Of a DNA stretch of 42,082 nucleotides, positions 1-8,684 are shown one piece after another. The translations under genes were made by a program, and so were the position numbers. The notes under the pieces are model-generated. The model searched no databases and was not told where the DNA came from. It saw only the letters and a program-made list of their open reading frames with translations. The stretch spans positions 1-42,082 of the forward strand of contig JABEVE010000003.1 of NCBI GenBank assembly GCA_013044035.1, written 5' to 3'. Each line of letters starts with the position of its first letter. Within the stretch, counting starts at the first letter, position 1. The stretch is from Burkholderiales bacterium (GTDB lineage Bacteria; Pseudomonadota; Gammaproteobacteria; Burkholderiales; Burkholderiaceae_C).

Positions 1-177
1 GCGATGCAGCTCGAACACCTTCCCCCACCACCGAGATCAACTAACCTTGCAACCCCGGACTTCCTCTTTATGAATGGCACGGCAGAAGGGGGCAGGTCAG
101 GCTCGTTGTGACGTCAAGTCGTTGACAAGGCGCTGTTGTCTTTGTCAAAAATCCGTCTTTGATCAGGAGAATCGAAT
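1..177. other. Upstream flank of fliO, no confident gene
   Basis: No complete gene is seen. Frame 3 is open from the window edge to a TAA at 42-44 and could be the last codons of an upstream flagellar gene such as fliN, but the 13 residues visible show no family signature. The rest holds a TGACGTCA palindrome at 110-117, a 7-bp inverted repeat at 122-148, and the fliO ribosome binding site AGGAG at 165-169. Confidence 0.4.
122..148. promoter_or_regulatory. Inverted repeat upstream of fliO, possible operator
   Basis: TTGACAA at 122-128 and TTGTCAA at 142-148 are exact reverse complements separated by 13 bases. The palindrome TGACGTCA lies just upstream at 110-117. A dyad this close to the fliO start (178) could be an operator, or a weak RNA hairpin in the leader. 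There is no U-run, so a terminator is unlikely. Chance occurrence cannot be excluded. Confidence 0.3.
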
Positions 178-531
178 TTGTCGGATCCCATATCTTGGAC
201 AGCCTTTCTGCGTATTGTGGGCGGGCTGGCGCTTGTACTGGTGTTCTTTTTCCTTGTTTTGCGAGGACTTAGGCGACTGCAGCCGAGATTCGCGGGAGAG
301 AATGCCGATTTTTGTGTGATTGCAACCCTGGCACTTTCGCCGCGGGAACGACTTTTGCTAATACAGGTCGGCGAACAGCAATTGTTGGTGGGTTCGAGTC
401 CACAGGGCCTGCGCTGTCTGCATGTGTTGCCGCAAGCGCTCAATGTACGAAAAACCGACGCCACCGTGGTTTTTTCGGACTGGTTGCGCAAAGCCACGGC
501 AAGAGGCGAGCCCCAAGATCGAAGTCCATGA
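178..531 (+). CDS. fliO: Flagellar biosynthesis protein FliO
   Basis: FliO is a small inner-membrane protein that helps assemble the FliP ring of the flagellar type III export gate. The 117-aa product has one N-terminal membrane segment (about residues 10-27, rich in V, L and F) followed by a Lys/Arg-rich cytoplasmic part with a beta-rich FliO-type core (LLLIQVGEQQLLVGSS). The start is TTG at 178, chosen because AGGAG lies 8 bases upstream and no ATG fits. The stop overlaps the fliP ATG (ATGA, 528-531), so translation is probably coupled. FliO is poorly conserved, so the call rests partly on its position before fliPQR. Confidence 0.88.
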   Translation: MSDPISWTAFLRIVGGLALVLVFFFLVLRGLRRLQPRFAGENADFCVIATLALSPRERLLLIQVGEQQLLVGSSPQGLRCLHVLPQALNVRKTDATVVFSDWLRKATARGEPQDRSP

Positions 532-1280
532 ACCTGTCCATCCGCAAACTTTGCAACACCATCGTTCTGTTCGCCCTGTTGCTCCCGGCGTGGGCGCAGG
601 CGCAGGGTTTGCCCGCGTTCACCAGCACACCCGCGGCGGGCGGTGGTACCGAGTACACCTTGAGCCTGCAGACCTTGTTGTTCATGACGGCGCTGGTGTT
701 CCTGCCCGCCATGCTGCTGATGATGACCGCATTCACCCGTATCGTCATCGTCATGTCGTTGCTCAAGCAGGCGCTTGGAACGACGACGGTTCCTCCCAGC
801 CAGGTCATAGTCGGTTTGTCCTTGTTCCTCACCTTCTTCGTGATGAGTCCAGTGCTCAACAAGGTCAACGACGTGGCGATCAAGCCGCTGATGGACAACC
901 AGATTTCCATGACCCAGGCGCTCGATGCCGGTTCGGCCCCGCTCAAGACTTTCATGCTGGGACAGACTCGCCAGGAGGATTTGGCCCTGTTCGTCAAGCT
1001 TTCCGGCCATAAGCCGCTGGCTTCTGCGGCCGAAACACCGATGGCGCTGTTGATTCCGGCCTTTGTCACCTCAGAGCTGAAAACGGCATTCCAGATCGGC
1101 TTCATCGTCTTCATTCCCTTTCTCATCATCGACATGGTGGTGGCGGCCGTGTTGATGTCGATGGGGATGATGATGCTGTCGCCCGTAACCGTGTCGTTTC
1201 CGCTCAAGCTCATGCTGTTCGTGCTGGTCAATGGCTGGGAGCTTGTGATCGGTTCACTGGTGCAGAGCTTCGTGCATTGA
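528..1280 (+). CDS. fliP: Flagellar export gate protein FliP
   Basis: FliP forms the pentameric core of the flagellar protein export gate in the inner membrane, together with FliQ and FliR. The protein has 250 residues, typical for the family. A cleavable signal peptide is visible at about residues 1-25 (ending AWAQAQG), as in enteric FliP. It is followed by the conserved stretch around TAFTRIVIVMSLLKQALG, a periplasmic loop, and paired C-terminal membrane segments around IPFLIIDMVVAAVLMSMGMM. ATG 528 overlaps the fliO stop; in-frame positions further upstream lie inside fliO and are not needed. An 11-base gap follows to fliQ. Confidence 0.97.
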   Translation: MNLSIRKLCNTIVLFALLLPAWAQAQGLPAFTSTPAAGGGTEYTLSLQTLLFMTALVFLPAMLLMMTAFTRIVIVMSLLKQALGTTTVPPSQVIVGLSLFLTFFVMSPVLNKVNDVAIKPLMDNQISMTQALDAGSAPLKTFMLGQTRQEDLALFVKLSGHKPLASAAETPMALLIPAFVTSELKTAFQIGFIVFIPFLIIDMVVAAVLMSMGMMMLSPVTVSFPLKLMLFVLVNGWELVIGSLVQSFVH

Positions 1281-1290
1281 AGGAGCCAAC

Positions 1291-1563
1291 ATGACGCCGG
1301 AAGCCATCACCACCCTCGGTCAGCAGGCGCTTTGGATCATGTTTCTCATCTCTCTGCCCCTGCTCGGCGCAGCGTTGGTGGTGGGCCTGCTGGTGAGCCT
1401 GCTCCAAGCGGCGACCCAGCTCAACGAGATGACCCTGAGTTTCGTGCCGAAGATTTTGGCCATCGGGCTCGCCGCGGTGTTCGCTGGGCCGTGGATGTTG
1501 CATGTGCTGATGGACTTCACCATTCGCCTGTTCCAGAGTATTCCGCGCCTTCTGGGCTCATGA
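1291..1563 (+). CDS. fliQ: Flagellar export gate protein FliQ
   Basis: FliQ is a small two-helix inner-membrane protein that packs around the FliP-FliR core of the export gate. The product is 90 aa, the standard length, with two hydrophobic helices (about residues 13-38 and 50-75) and the family hallmark LLVSLLQAATQLNEMTLSFVPKI. AAGGAG lies just before the ATG. The stop overlaps the fliR ATG (ATGA at 1560-1563), indicating translational coupling in the fliOPQR block. Confidence 0.97.
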   Translation: MTPEAITTLGQQALWIMFLISLPLLGAALVVGLLVSLLQAATQLNEMTLSFVPKILAIGLAAVFAGPWMLHVLMDFTIRLFQSIPRLLGS

Positions 1564-2354
1564 TCGACTTCACCTCCACTCAGATCGAGACCTGGATCGG
1601 CGCCTTCTTCTGGCCCTTCCTGCGCGTGCTCGCCATGCTGTCAACTGCTCCGGTATTCGGTGCCACACAAATCCCCATTCAGGTCCGGGTCGGCCTCGCG
1701 GTGTTGATCGCCGTGGCGCTCGCCCCGGCGTTGCCAGTCATGCCGCCAGTGCAACTGGGGAGTGGTCTGGCTTGGATGCTGGTGGTCCAGCAATTGCTGG
1801 TGGGGGCAGTAATTGGCCTGGCCATGACTCTGATCCTCAGCGCCGTGCAACTGGCTGGCAGCATCATTGGGCTCCAGATGGGACTCGGTTTTTCGACGCT
1901 GTTCGATCCGGTCCAGGGTGTGCAGGTCACAACCCTGGCGAGTTTTCTCAATCTGCTGGCGATGTTGCTGTTCGTCTCGCTCAACGGCCATCTGCTGTTG
2001 CTGGCCGTGCTTGCGCGCAGCTTCGTCCTCATTCCAGTCGGACCTGCGCTCGGTCTGGGGGCGGCCACCTGGCACGCGCTGGCGCTGGAGGGTTCTGCCC
2101 TGTTCAGTCTCGGCCTGGCGCTGGCGGCGCCAGTGCTGGGGGTGCTCATCATCGCCAACCTGGGGCTGGCCACCCTGAGCAAGCTGGCTCCGCAGCTCAA
2201 TCTGTTCGCCATTGGTTTTCCGCTGTTCTTCGCGTTGGGTTTCCTTGCTCTCTATCTGCTCATGCCGGTCATGCAAACGGTGGTTCGCCATCTGGTCGAA
2301 GTGGGCCTCGATCTGTCCACCCGCCTGCTGCAGGCGGGTGCTCATCCTGTTTGA
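1560..2354 (+). CDS. fliR: Flagellar export gate protein FliR
   Basis: FliR completes the FliP-FliQ-FliR export gate and contacts FlhB. The 264-aa product is a multi-spanning membrane protein with about six hydrophobic segments. Family features include the N-terminal WIGAFFWPFLRVLAMLSTAPVFG, the central MGLGFSTLFDPVQG motif, and the C-terminal NLFAIGFPLFFALGF. The start ATG at 1560 overlaps the fliQ stop. The reading frame is open further upstream inside fliQ, but the homologous part begins here. Only 3 bases separate it from flhB. Confidence 0.96.
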   Translation: MIDFTSTQIETWIGAFFWPFLRVLAMLSTAPVFGATQIPIQVRVGLAVLIAVALAPALPVMPPVQLGSGLAWMLVVQQLLVGAVIGLAMTLILSAVQLAGSIIGLQMGLGFSTLFDPVQGVQVTTLASFLNLLAMLLFVSLNGHLLLLAVLARSFVLIPVGPALGLGAATWHALALEGSALFSLGLALAAPVLGVLIIANLGLATLSKLAPQLNLFAIGFPLFFALGFLALYLLMPVMQTVVRHLVEVGLDLSTRLLQAGAHPV

Positions 2355-2357
2355 ACT

Positions 2358-3500
2358 ATGGCTGACGAAAGCGCCCAAGACAAGGAATTACCTGCCTCAC
2401 TCAAGCGCAAGCAACAGGCGCGGGACAAGGGGCAGGTGGCGCGCTCGCGCGACCTGACGTCGAGCCTCTTGTTGCTAGGCATCGCCGCAAGTGTGTTCTA
2501 TGGCGGGAACTGGGTCTACCAACAAGGCGGCACCATGCTGCAGACGGGGTTGACCATCCCCACCGTCGCCACCCGCGATCCTGCGCAGATGCTTCATTTT
2601 GTCGGGCATGTCGGCTTATCTGGGCTGACGATACTCCTACCCATCGTGCTTCTGACCATGATGACCAGTCTCGCAGGCAGCCTAGCTCTCGGGGGCTGGG
2701 TGTTCAGCGCGCAGGCCCTGGCGCCTGACTGGACGCGCCTTGACCCGGTGGCCGGCTTGCAACGCATGTTCTCAATCACTGGCCTGGGCGAACTGGGTAA
2801 GGCCGTGCTTAAGGTGCTGGTCATCGGCGTGCTGGCCAGCGTCGTACTGTGGATCCAGCGAGGCCCGTTGTTGCAATTACTGCAGATAGAGCCGAACCTG
2901 GCCCCGATGCAACTGGCGATTTTGTGCGGGCAAGCTTTCGTGTGGCTGGCGGCGGCCACGCTAGTCATCGCCGCGGTGGATGTTCCGTGGCAAATCCTGC
3001 AACTCGACAGCAAGCTCAAGATGTCACGTCAGGACATGCAGGATGAAATGCGAGAAAGTGAAGGCAACCCGCAGATCAAGCAGCGCATCCGCACCCTGCA
3101 GCGCGAGCGCGCCCGCAAACGCATGATGGCTGCAGTACCCAAAGCTGATGTGGTAGTGACCAACCCGAGCCACTATGCCGTCGCACTGGGCTACACCGAG
3201 GGGCGCAACCGGGCACCAGTGGTGCTGGGGCTGGGGGCTGACCAGGTGGCAGTGCGCATCCGCGCACTGGCCGAAGAGCACGGCATTCCCGTCGTCGAGG
3301 CGCCCCCTCTGGCGCGTGCGCTGTATCGCTATGCTGAGCTGGAACAGGAAATTCCGGTTGCGCTCTACAACGCCGTCGCCCTACTGCTGGCCTACGTGTA
3401 TCAATTGCGAGCGCTGCCGCAGCAGGCTGAACTGCCGAGCGATTGGGCCATTCCATCCGAAATCGATACCACTGCGGACACGGCCATGCCGGTGCATTGA
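2358..3500 (+). CDS. flhB: Flagellar export switch protein FlhB
   Basis: FlhB sits in the inner membrane and switches export from rod/hook to filament substrates after self-cleavage of its cytoplasmic domain. The 380-aa protein has the Lys/Arg-rich N-terminus (KRKQQARDKGQVARSRDL), four membrane helices up to about residue 215, and the cytoplasmic FlhB_C domain. The cleavage motif is N269-P-S-H272 at the canonical position. The family usually has NPTH; Ser for Thr keeps the Asn-Pro pair that is cut. A short tail follows the family core. flhA starts 2 bases after the stop. Confidence 0.97.
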   Translation: MADESAQDKELPASLKRKQQARDKGQVARSRDLTSSLLLLGIAASVFYGGNWVYQQGGTMLQTGLTIPTVATRDPAQMLHFVGHVGLSGLTILLPIVLLTMMTSLAGSLALGGWVFSAQALAPDWTRLDPVAGLQRMFSITGLGELGKAVLKVLVIGVLASVVLWIQRGPLLQLLQIEPNLAPMQLAILCGQAFVWLAAATLVIAAVDVPWQILQLDSKLKMSRQDMQDEMRESEGNPQIKQRIRTLQRERARKRMMAAVPKADVVVTNPSHYAVALGYTEGRNRAPVVLGLGADQVAVRIRALAEEHGIPVVEAPPLARALYRYAELEQEIPVALYNAVALLLAYVYQLRALPQQAELPSDWAIPSEIDTTADTAMPVH

Positions 3501-3502
3501 CC

Positions 3503-5596
3503 ATGGCGACATCTTCCTCGTCCTCCTCGATGGCATCCTCTGCACTGCGCACCCTGCGGCGTGCGGACTGGCGCGTGCTGGCCGCGCCGCTGTTGGTGGT
3601 GTTGATCCTGATGATGTTGGTGGTACCGCTGCCCACCTTCCTGCTCGACCTGCTCTTCACCTTCAACATTGCGCTGTCGTTGGTGATCCTTCTGGTCACC
3701 CTGTACCTCACTCGACCGCTGGACTTCGCCGCATTCCCGACAGCCATCTTGCTCACCACTTTGCTGCGCTTGTCGCTGAACGTGGCCGCGGCGCGGGTGA
3801 TCCTGCTCCACGGACAAAACGGCACCGCAGCAGCGGGAGAGGTGATCGAGTCGTTCGGCCAGTTTGTCGTCGGCGGCAACTATGCGGTGGGCATCATCAT
3901 CTTCGCCATCCTGGTGGTGATCAACTTCGTTGTGATCACCAAAGGTGCCGGACGCATCGCCGAGGTCAGCGCACGCTTCACCCTGGACGCCATGCCAGGC
4001 AAGCAGATGGCGATCGACGCTGATCTCAACGCCGGACTGATCGACCAGGAAGAAGCGCGCAGGCGCCGCAGCGATGTCGCTCAGGAAGCCGATTTTTTCG
4101 GCGCGATGGACGGCGCCAGCAAATTCGTCCGCGGTGACGCGGTCGCCGCCATCCTCATTCTGTTCATCGATCTCATCGGCGGCCTGGTCATCGGCGTATT
4201 CATGCACAGTCTGAGCCTGAGCCAGGCGGCGCAGAACTACACTCTGCTGTCCATTGGCGACGCGTTGGTGGCGCAGATTCCCTCGCTGATCATCTCCATC
4301 GCCGCGGGCATCGTCATCAGCAATGTGTCGACCGGACAGGACGTTGGGCGCCAGCTCATTGCTCAACTGTTCAACCACCAGCATGTGCTGGCCATCGCCG
4401 CCGGCATGCTCGGCTTCATCGGCCTCGTTCCCGGCATGCCGCATCTGTCCTTTCTGCTCGCCTCCGCAGTGCTCGGCGGCATCTTGTGGCTGCGCGGGAG
4501 GCGGGAACGCCAGGCGGCCACCGCTGCGGCGCCGCCGCCGGCCGCTGCAGCCGAACCCGAGGACGTGAGCTGGGCACAGATCGAGCCTGTGGACTTGCTC
4601 GCGTTGGATGTGGGCTATCGCCTCATCGCCCTGGTTGACCGCAACCAGGGCGGTGAATTGCTCGGCCGCATACGTGGCGTGCGCAAAAAATTCGCACAGG
4701 AACTCGGCTTCCTCGTTTCGCCCGTGCACATCCGCGACAACCTCGAGCTGCGTCCCGGCGGCTACCGCATTGCGCTGAAAGGTGTTGAAGTCGGGGCGGG
4801 CGAAGTGATTCCCGACATGCTCATGGCGATCAATCCGGGCCAGGCCATGGGTATGCTGCAGGGACAGGCCGCGACTGACCCGGCCTTCGGCCTGCCCGCG
4901 GTGTGGATTGCCGTCGGCCAGCGTGATCAGGCCCAATCGCTGGGCTACACGGTGGTCGATCCGAGCACCGTGATCGCCACGCATCTGAATCACCTGCTGC
5001 AGACGCACGCGGCCGAACTGCTTGGGCGCGAAGAGGTGGAAGGGCTGCTGGCACATTTGTCAACGCGCTCCCCCAAGCTGGTGGAAGATCTGGTGCCTAA
5101 GCTCATCTCCCCGGATCGCCTGCGCAAGGTGTTGCAGAACCTCCTGACCGAGGGTGTTCCCATTCGCGACATGCGCACCATCGCCGAAGTGCTGGGCGAG
5201 AACGCCGCACAGGTGCAGGATGCTGACGAACTCACCGCCCGTGTGCGCCAAGCGCTCGGCTCCTTCATTGTTCAAACCCTATCGGCGTCGCAAGCAGAGC
5301 TGTCGGCAGCCGTGCTCGATGGCCAGCTCGAGCAGATTTTGTTGTCCAGCCTGCGCGCCGACCCGGCCCAAGCCGCCATCGAACCCGGCTTGGCGCAGCG
5401 GGTGATGGAGCGCGCGCGCGAGTTGATGCAGCGCATGGAAGCCCAGGGCGCGAGTCCAGTGCTGCTGACGGTCGCCCCCCTGCGCCAGTTCCTCGCCCGT
5501 TTGCTGGCACGCACCGCACCGCGTCTGCGGGTGTTGTCGTATGCCGAAGTGCCGGACCGGAAACAGGTCAAGATCATCTCCACCCTCGGAGCCTAA
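3503..5596 (+). CDS. flhA: Flagellar export protein FlhA
   Basis: FlhA forms the nonameric ring of the export apparatus that uses the proton motive force and docks chaperone-substrate complexes. The 697-aa product has a membrane half with about eight helices (residues about 30-320), the FHIPEP-type loop (about 125-290, including GRIAEVSARFTLDAMPGKQMAIDADLNAG), and a cytoplasmic docking half. The start is ATG 3503, giving an N-terminus with an unusual run of serines; an upstream in-frame ATG would overlap flhB by about 60 bases. A 3-base gap leads to flhF. The linker at about residues 335-350 is Ala/Pro rich. Confidence 0.97.
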   Translation: MATSSSSSSMASSALRTLRRADWRVLAAPLLVVLILMMLVVPLPTFLLDLLFTFNIALSLVILLVTLYLTRPLDFAAFPTAILLTTLLRLSLNVAAARVILLHGQNGTAAAGEVIESFGQFVVGGNYAVGIIIFAILVVINFVVITKGAGRIAEVSARFTLDAMPGKQMAIDADLNAGLIDQEEARRRRSDVAQEADFFGAMDGASKFVRGDAVAAILILFIDLIGGLVIGVFMHSLSLSQAAQNYTLLSIGDALVAQIPSLIISIAAGIVISNVSTGQDVGRQLIAQLFNHQHVLAIAAGMLGFIGLVPGMPHLSFLLASAVLGGILWLRGRRERQAATAAAPPPAAAAEPEDVSWAQIEPVDLLALDVGYRLIALVDRNQGGELLGRIRGVRKKFAQELGFLVSPVHIRDNLELRPGGYRIALKGVEVGAGEVIPDMLMAINPGQAMGMLQGQAATDPAFGLPAVWIAVGQRDQAQSLGYTVVDPSTVIATHLNHLLQTHAAELLGREEVEGLLAHLSTRSPKLVEDLVPKLISPDRLRKVLQNLLTEGVPIRDMRTIAEVLGENAAQVQDADELTARVRQALGSFIVQTLSASQAELSAAVLDGQLEQILLSSLRADPAQAAIEPGLAQRVMERARELMQRMEAQGASPVLLTVAPLRQFLARLLARTAPRLRVLSYAEVPDRKQVKIISTLGA

Positions 5597-5599
5597 GCC

Positions 5600-7006
5600 G
5601 TGAAAATCAAGCGATTCACCGGAACCAACACGCGTGAAGTCCTCGCACGTATCCGCAATGATCTCGGTCCTGACGCGGTCATCCTGTCGAACCGCGAGAT
5701 TGTCGGTGGCGTTGAACTCATGGCGGCGGTGGATTTCGACGCGAACCACATTCAGGCCGATTCTGGCAGCGCTGACTTGACCACACCCGAGCGCATCTAC
5801 TCAGCGACATCGAGTGGGCTGCAGCCCGGCTCCGCGTCGCCAGCAGCAGCGCCGCGACAAATGCAAGCCGGCTCGCCTCTCGCCAGCCCCCAGGCGGCTG
5901 CGGCACGCTCTGCTATCGCTGCGGCACCGCTGCAGCGCGCAGCAGCGCCAGTTCACCATCAAGTACCCACGGCCGCGGTTGCGCCACGCGTGACAACCGT
6001 GCCGCCGCCCATGTCTAAGACCGCGCCCCAGGCGGCGACCCAACCGGCACCTCAGGCTTCAGCGAGTTCTCCAGGATCGGCGTCAGTTGCGCTAAGTGCT
6101 GCGCAGCCCGCCTGGTCGGGCGAGATTCGTGAATTGCGAGACGAAGTCCAGGATCTGCGCCAATGGGTGCTGTCTTCCGTCGCCAAGGGTGGGCCGCAAG
6201 CCGGCGAACCTGCCATTTCGCCGCTGGTCGCGCGTTTGCAGGGGCTGGGTTTTTCGCTCTCCAGCGCGCGCGCCATGGCGGGTGTCAGCGCTGACCTTCC
6301 TGCCGCGCTCACGGCGTACCTGCACGGCCTGGACATGGCCTCTGAGCCGCTCACTGAAGACGGCAACTATGCACTTGTGGGCGCAACTGGCGTGGGTAAG
6401 ACCACGACCATCGCTAAACTCGCTGCACGGCTGGTGTTGCGTCACGGTACGGCTGCAGTGGCGCTCATCACCACCGATACCTATCGCATCGGCGGCGTCG
6501 AGCAACTCAAGATCTATGGACGCATTCTTGGCGTGCCAGTCGCGGTAGCGCGCGATGCCGCAGAACTCAATCAACTTTTGCGGGAGTTCGCTGACCGCCG
6601 CTTCGTGCTCATCGACACCATCGGCCTAAGCCCACGTGACGCACGCCTGGCCGAGCAGATGCAGTGGTTGCAGGCCTGCGGTGAACGCATCACCCGCTTG
6701 CTTCTGATTAACGCCGGCATGAGCCAGGGTTTTTATGCCGAGCTCTGGAAGCTCTACCAGCACCTGCCCGTGGCGGCTTGCATCTTGACCAAGCTGGACG
6801 AAACGCCTGCGTTTGGCGCCGCGCTGCAATGGTTGGTTGAGCAGGGCCTGCCGCTCTGGTTCTACACCGACGGCCAGCGTGTGCCGGAAGATCTGCACGC
6901 ATCCGCGCCCGCTAAGATTGCCGATTTGCTGCAAAGGGATAGCGTCGAGCAGCACACCCTGGCGCCAGCCGGCCAAGAGCTGGCACGCGCTGCTTCCAGC
7001 CGTTGA
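5600..7006 (+). CDS. flhF: Flagellar SRP-like GTPase FlhF
   Basis: FlhF is an SRP-family GTPase that marks the site, usually polar, of flagellar assembly. The start is GTG at 5600. The 468-aa protein has the N-terminal B domain (MKIKRFTGTNTREVLARIRNDLG), a long low-complexity Ala/Pro/Gln linker (about 75-180), an N domain, and the GTPase G domain. The P-loop GATGVGKT is at residues 261-268, followed by TTDTYRIGGVEQLKIYG and LIDTIGLSPRD. The guanine-specificity motif appears as TKLDE. Its pairing with flhG immediately downstream is the usual arrangement in bacteria that control flagellar number and position. Confidence 0.97.
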   Translation: MKIKRFTGTNTREVLARIRNDLGPDAVILSNREIVGGVELMAAVDFDANHIQADSGSADLTTPERIYSATSSGLQPGSASPAAAPRQMQAGSPLASPQAAAARSAIAAAPLQRAAAPVHHQVPTAAVAPRVTTVPPPMSKTAPQAATQPAPQASASSPGSASVALSAAQPAWSGEIRELRDEVQDLRQWVLSSVAKGGPQAGEPAISPLVARLQGLGFSLSSARAMAGVSADLPAALTAYLHGLDMASEPLTEDGNYALVGATGVGKTTTIAKLAARLVLRHGTAAVALITTDTYRIGGVEQLKIYGRILGVPVAVARDAAELNQLLREFADRRFVLIDTIGLSPRDARLAEQMQWLQACGERITRLLLINAGMSQGFYAELWKLYQHLPVAACILTKLDETPAFGAALQWLVEQGLPLWFYTDGQRVPEDLHASAPAKIADLLQRDSVEQHTLAPAGQELARAASSR

Positions 7007-7010
7007 GGAC

Positions 7011-7874
7011 ATGACCGTGGACCAAGCCGAAGGACTGCGCCGCCTGCACCGGCCGGCCACCAAGGTCATCACCGTGGCCAGTGGCAAGGGTGGCGTGGGA
7101 AAGACCAATGTCGTGGCTAATCTGGCCATCAGCCTGGCCAAGGCCGGCAGCCGCGTGATGGTGTTTGACGCTGACCTCGGTCTCGGCAATATCGACATCT
7201 TGCTGGGCCTGACGCCGCGTCACAACATTTCGCACGTGCTATCGGGGGAAAAAACACTGGAGCAGGTGCTGGTGCGCGGGCCACGCGATATTTGGGTGTT
7301 GCCGGCATCCAGCGGCGTCAGCAGCATGGCCGCCTTGGATGCACATAGCCAGTCGCGCCTGATTGACGCCGTCAGCAGCCTGGAGCTGCCGCTGGACTAT
7401 CTGTTGGTGGACTGCGCCGCCGGCATCTCGGGCGACGTGCTCACGTTCAGCCGCGCCGCGCAGGACCTCATCGTCGTGCTGTCCAACGAGCCAGCCTCCG
7501 TGGCCGATGCCTATGCCCTCATCAAGGTGCTGTCCAAGCAGTATGGGCAGCGTCGTTTCCACCTGCTTCCGAATATGGTGCGCGACGCGCGCGAAGGCCA
7601 GTCGCTGTTCGCCAAGATCGTCGGCGTGACCGACCGTTATCTCGACGTCTCGCTTGACCTGGTCGGCAGTATCCCGCTCGACCCTGCCTTGCGTGCCGCG
7701 GTGCGCGCGCAGCGCGCCGTGGTCGAGTCAGCGCCGCAGGGTCCCGCCGCCGCCGCCTTTGCCCTGCTGGCATCGCGGGTGCGTACATGGCCCGTGCCCA
7801 AGGGATCGAGCGGGCAGCTTGAATTCTTCATGGCGCAGTGGCTGCAGGTCGAGCAACCCGCCGCGCCCGCCTGA
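7011..7874 (+). CDS. flhG: Flagellar number regulator FlhG (FleN/YlxH), MinD-like ATPase
   Basis: FlhG is a MinD-type ATPase that stimulates FlhF GTPase activity and limits flagellar number. The 287-aa product carries the deviant Walker A motif GKGGVGKT (residues 25-32), the switch motif DADLGLGNIDILLGL, and the membrane-facing MinD-like core including LVDCAAGISGDVLTF. ATG 7011 was chosen because it starts 4 bases after the flhF stop and just before the conserved N-terminal region; longer in-frame versions overlap flhF. The C-terminus lacks a long amphipathic extension that can be recognised with confidence. Confidence 0.95.
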   Translation: MTVDQAEGLRRLHRPATKVITVASGKGGVGKTNVVANLAISLAKAGSRVMVFDADLGLGNIDILLGLTPRHNISHVLSGEKTLEQVLVRGPRDIWVLPASSGVSSMAALDAHSQSRLIDAVSSLELPLDYLLVDCAAGISGDVLTFSRAAQDLIVVLSNEPASVADAYALIKVLSKQYGQRRFHLLPNMVRDAREGQSLFAKIVGVTDRYLDVSLDLVGSIPLDPALRAAVRAQRAVVESAPQGPAAAAFALLASRVRTWPVPKGSSGQLEFFMAQWLQVEQPAAPA

Positions 7875-7907
7875 CGCCAGTCCATCTGCATCGCGCCCGC
7901 CCAGTCG

Positions 7908-8639
7908 ATGACCCCAGTCTCGTATACCCCGGCTGAACCTCGCGAGGAGCGCCTCGCGCGCCATCTGCCGATGGTGCGGCGCATCGCCGGACAAATGGCG
8001 GCGCAACTGCCAGCCTCGGTGGACATCGCCGACCTGGAGCAGGCTGGCATGATTGGTTTGTGGGACGCGTTGGAAAGGGGGGTCGAGCAATCGCCGGCCC
8101 AGTTCGGCGCCTACGCCGCCATCCGTATCCGCGGCGCCATTTACGACGAGTTGCGGCGCCAGGATTGGCTGCCGCGCCGCAGCCGCACGCAGGAGCGATC
8201 CATCCAGAAATCCATTCAGGCGCTCACCCAGCGCCTGCGCCGCCCCCCGGAGGACGTCGAAATCGCCGCACACCTGGGTTGGGCGCTGGCGGAGTACCAC
8301 GCTGTGCTGGCGCAGAGCAGCCTGCAACTCGTCTACCTTGAAGACATGGCGTCCGGCGAAGGCCTGGATTTCACGGAACGCCATGCCGACACTTCCATTG
8401 CCCAGCCCGATGTGTCCTTGCAGGACGAGCAGCTCGAACGCGATCTGCAGGGCGCCATCCAGGAACTGCCCGAGCGCGAGCGCCTCATCCTCTCGCTGTA
8501 CTACCAAGAAGATTTGCAGCTCAAGGAAATCGGCCAGGTGCTAGAGGTGAGTGAGTCTCGCGTGAGCCAGCTCATGAAACAGGCCGTCATGCGTCTGCGC
8601 GCCAGTTTGCAAGCGCACGGCGCAGCGCCGGCGCGCTGA
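7908..8639 (+). CDS. fliA: RNA polymerase sigma-28 factor FliA
   Basis: FliA directs RNA polymerase to late flagellar and chemotaxis promoters. The 243-aa protein has sigma region 2 (HLPMVRRIAGQMAAQLPASVDIADLEQAGMIGLWDAL, then the FGAYAAIRIRGAIYDELRRQDWLPR helix typical of FliA), a region 3 segment, and the C-terminal region 4 helix-turn-helix (LILSLYYQEDLQLKEIGQVLEVSESRVSQL). It lies 33 bases after flhG. Its partner anti-sigma factor FlgM is encoded at 34843. Probable target promoters are annotated before cheY, flgM and the large GGDEF-EAL gene. Confidence 0.97.
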   Translation: MTPVSYTPAEPREERLARHLPMVRRIAGQMAAQLPASVDIADLEQAGMIGLWDALERGVEQSPAQFGAYAAIRIRGAIYDELRRQDWLPRRSRTQERSIQKSIQALTQRLRRPPEDVEIAAHLGWALAEYHAVLAQSSLQLVYLEDMASGEGLDFTERHADTSIAQPDVSLQDEQLERDLQGAIQELPERERLILSLYYQEDLQLKEIGQVLEVSESRVSQLMKQAVMRLRASLQAHGAAPAR

Positions 8640-8684
8640 TCGCTCAAACCCCATACGCACAGCAGGCCTAGCTTCTCACTGCCC

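Noticed and set aside
114-1010. Long minus-strand open frame (298 codons) opposite fliO-fliP
   Set aside because: Composition (Gln, His, Arg) is typical of the antisense of high-GC coding DNA, and the plus strand carries well-recognised fliO and fliP.
3401-5056. Long minus-strand open frame (551 codons) opposite flhA
   Set aside because: Shadow of flhA; no protein family visible and the residue composition is antisense-like.
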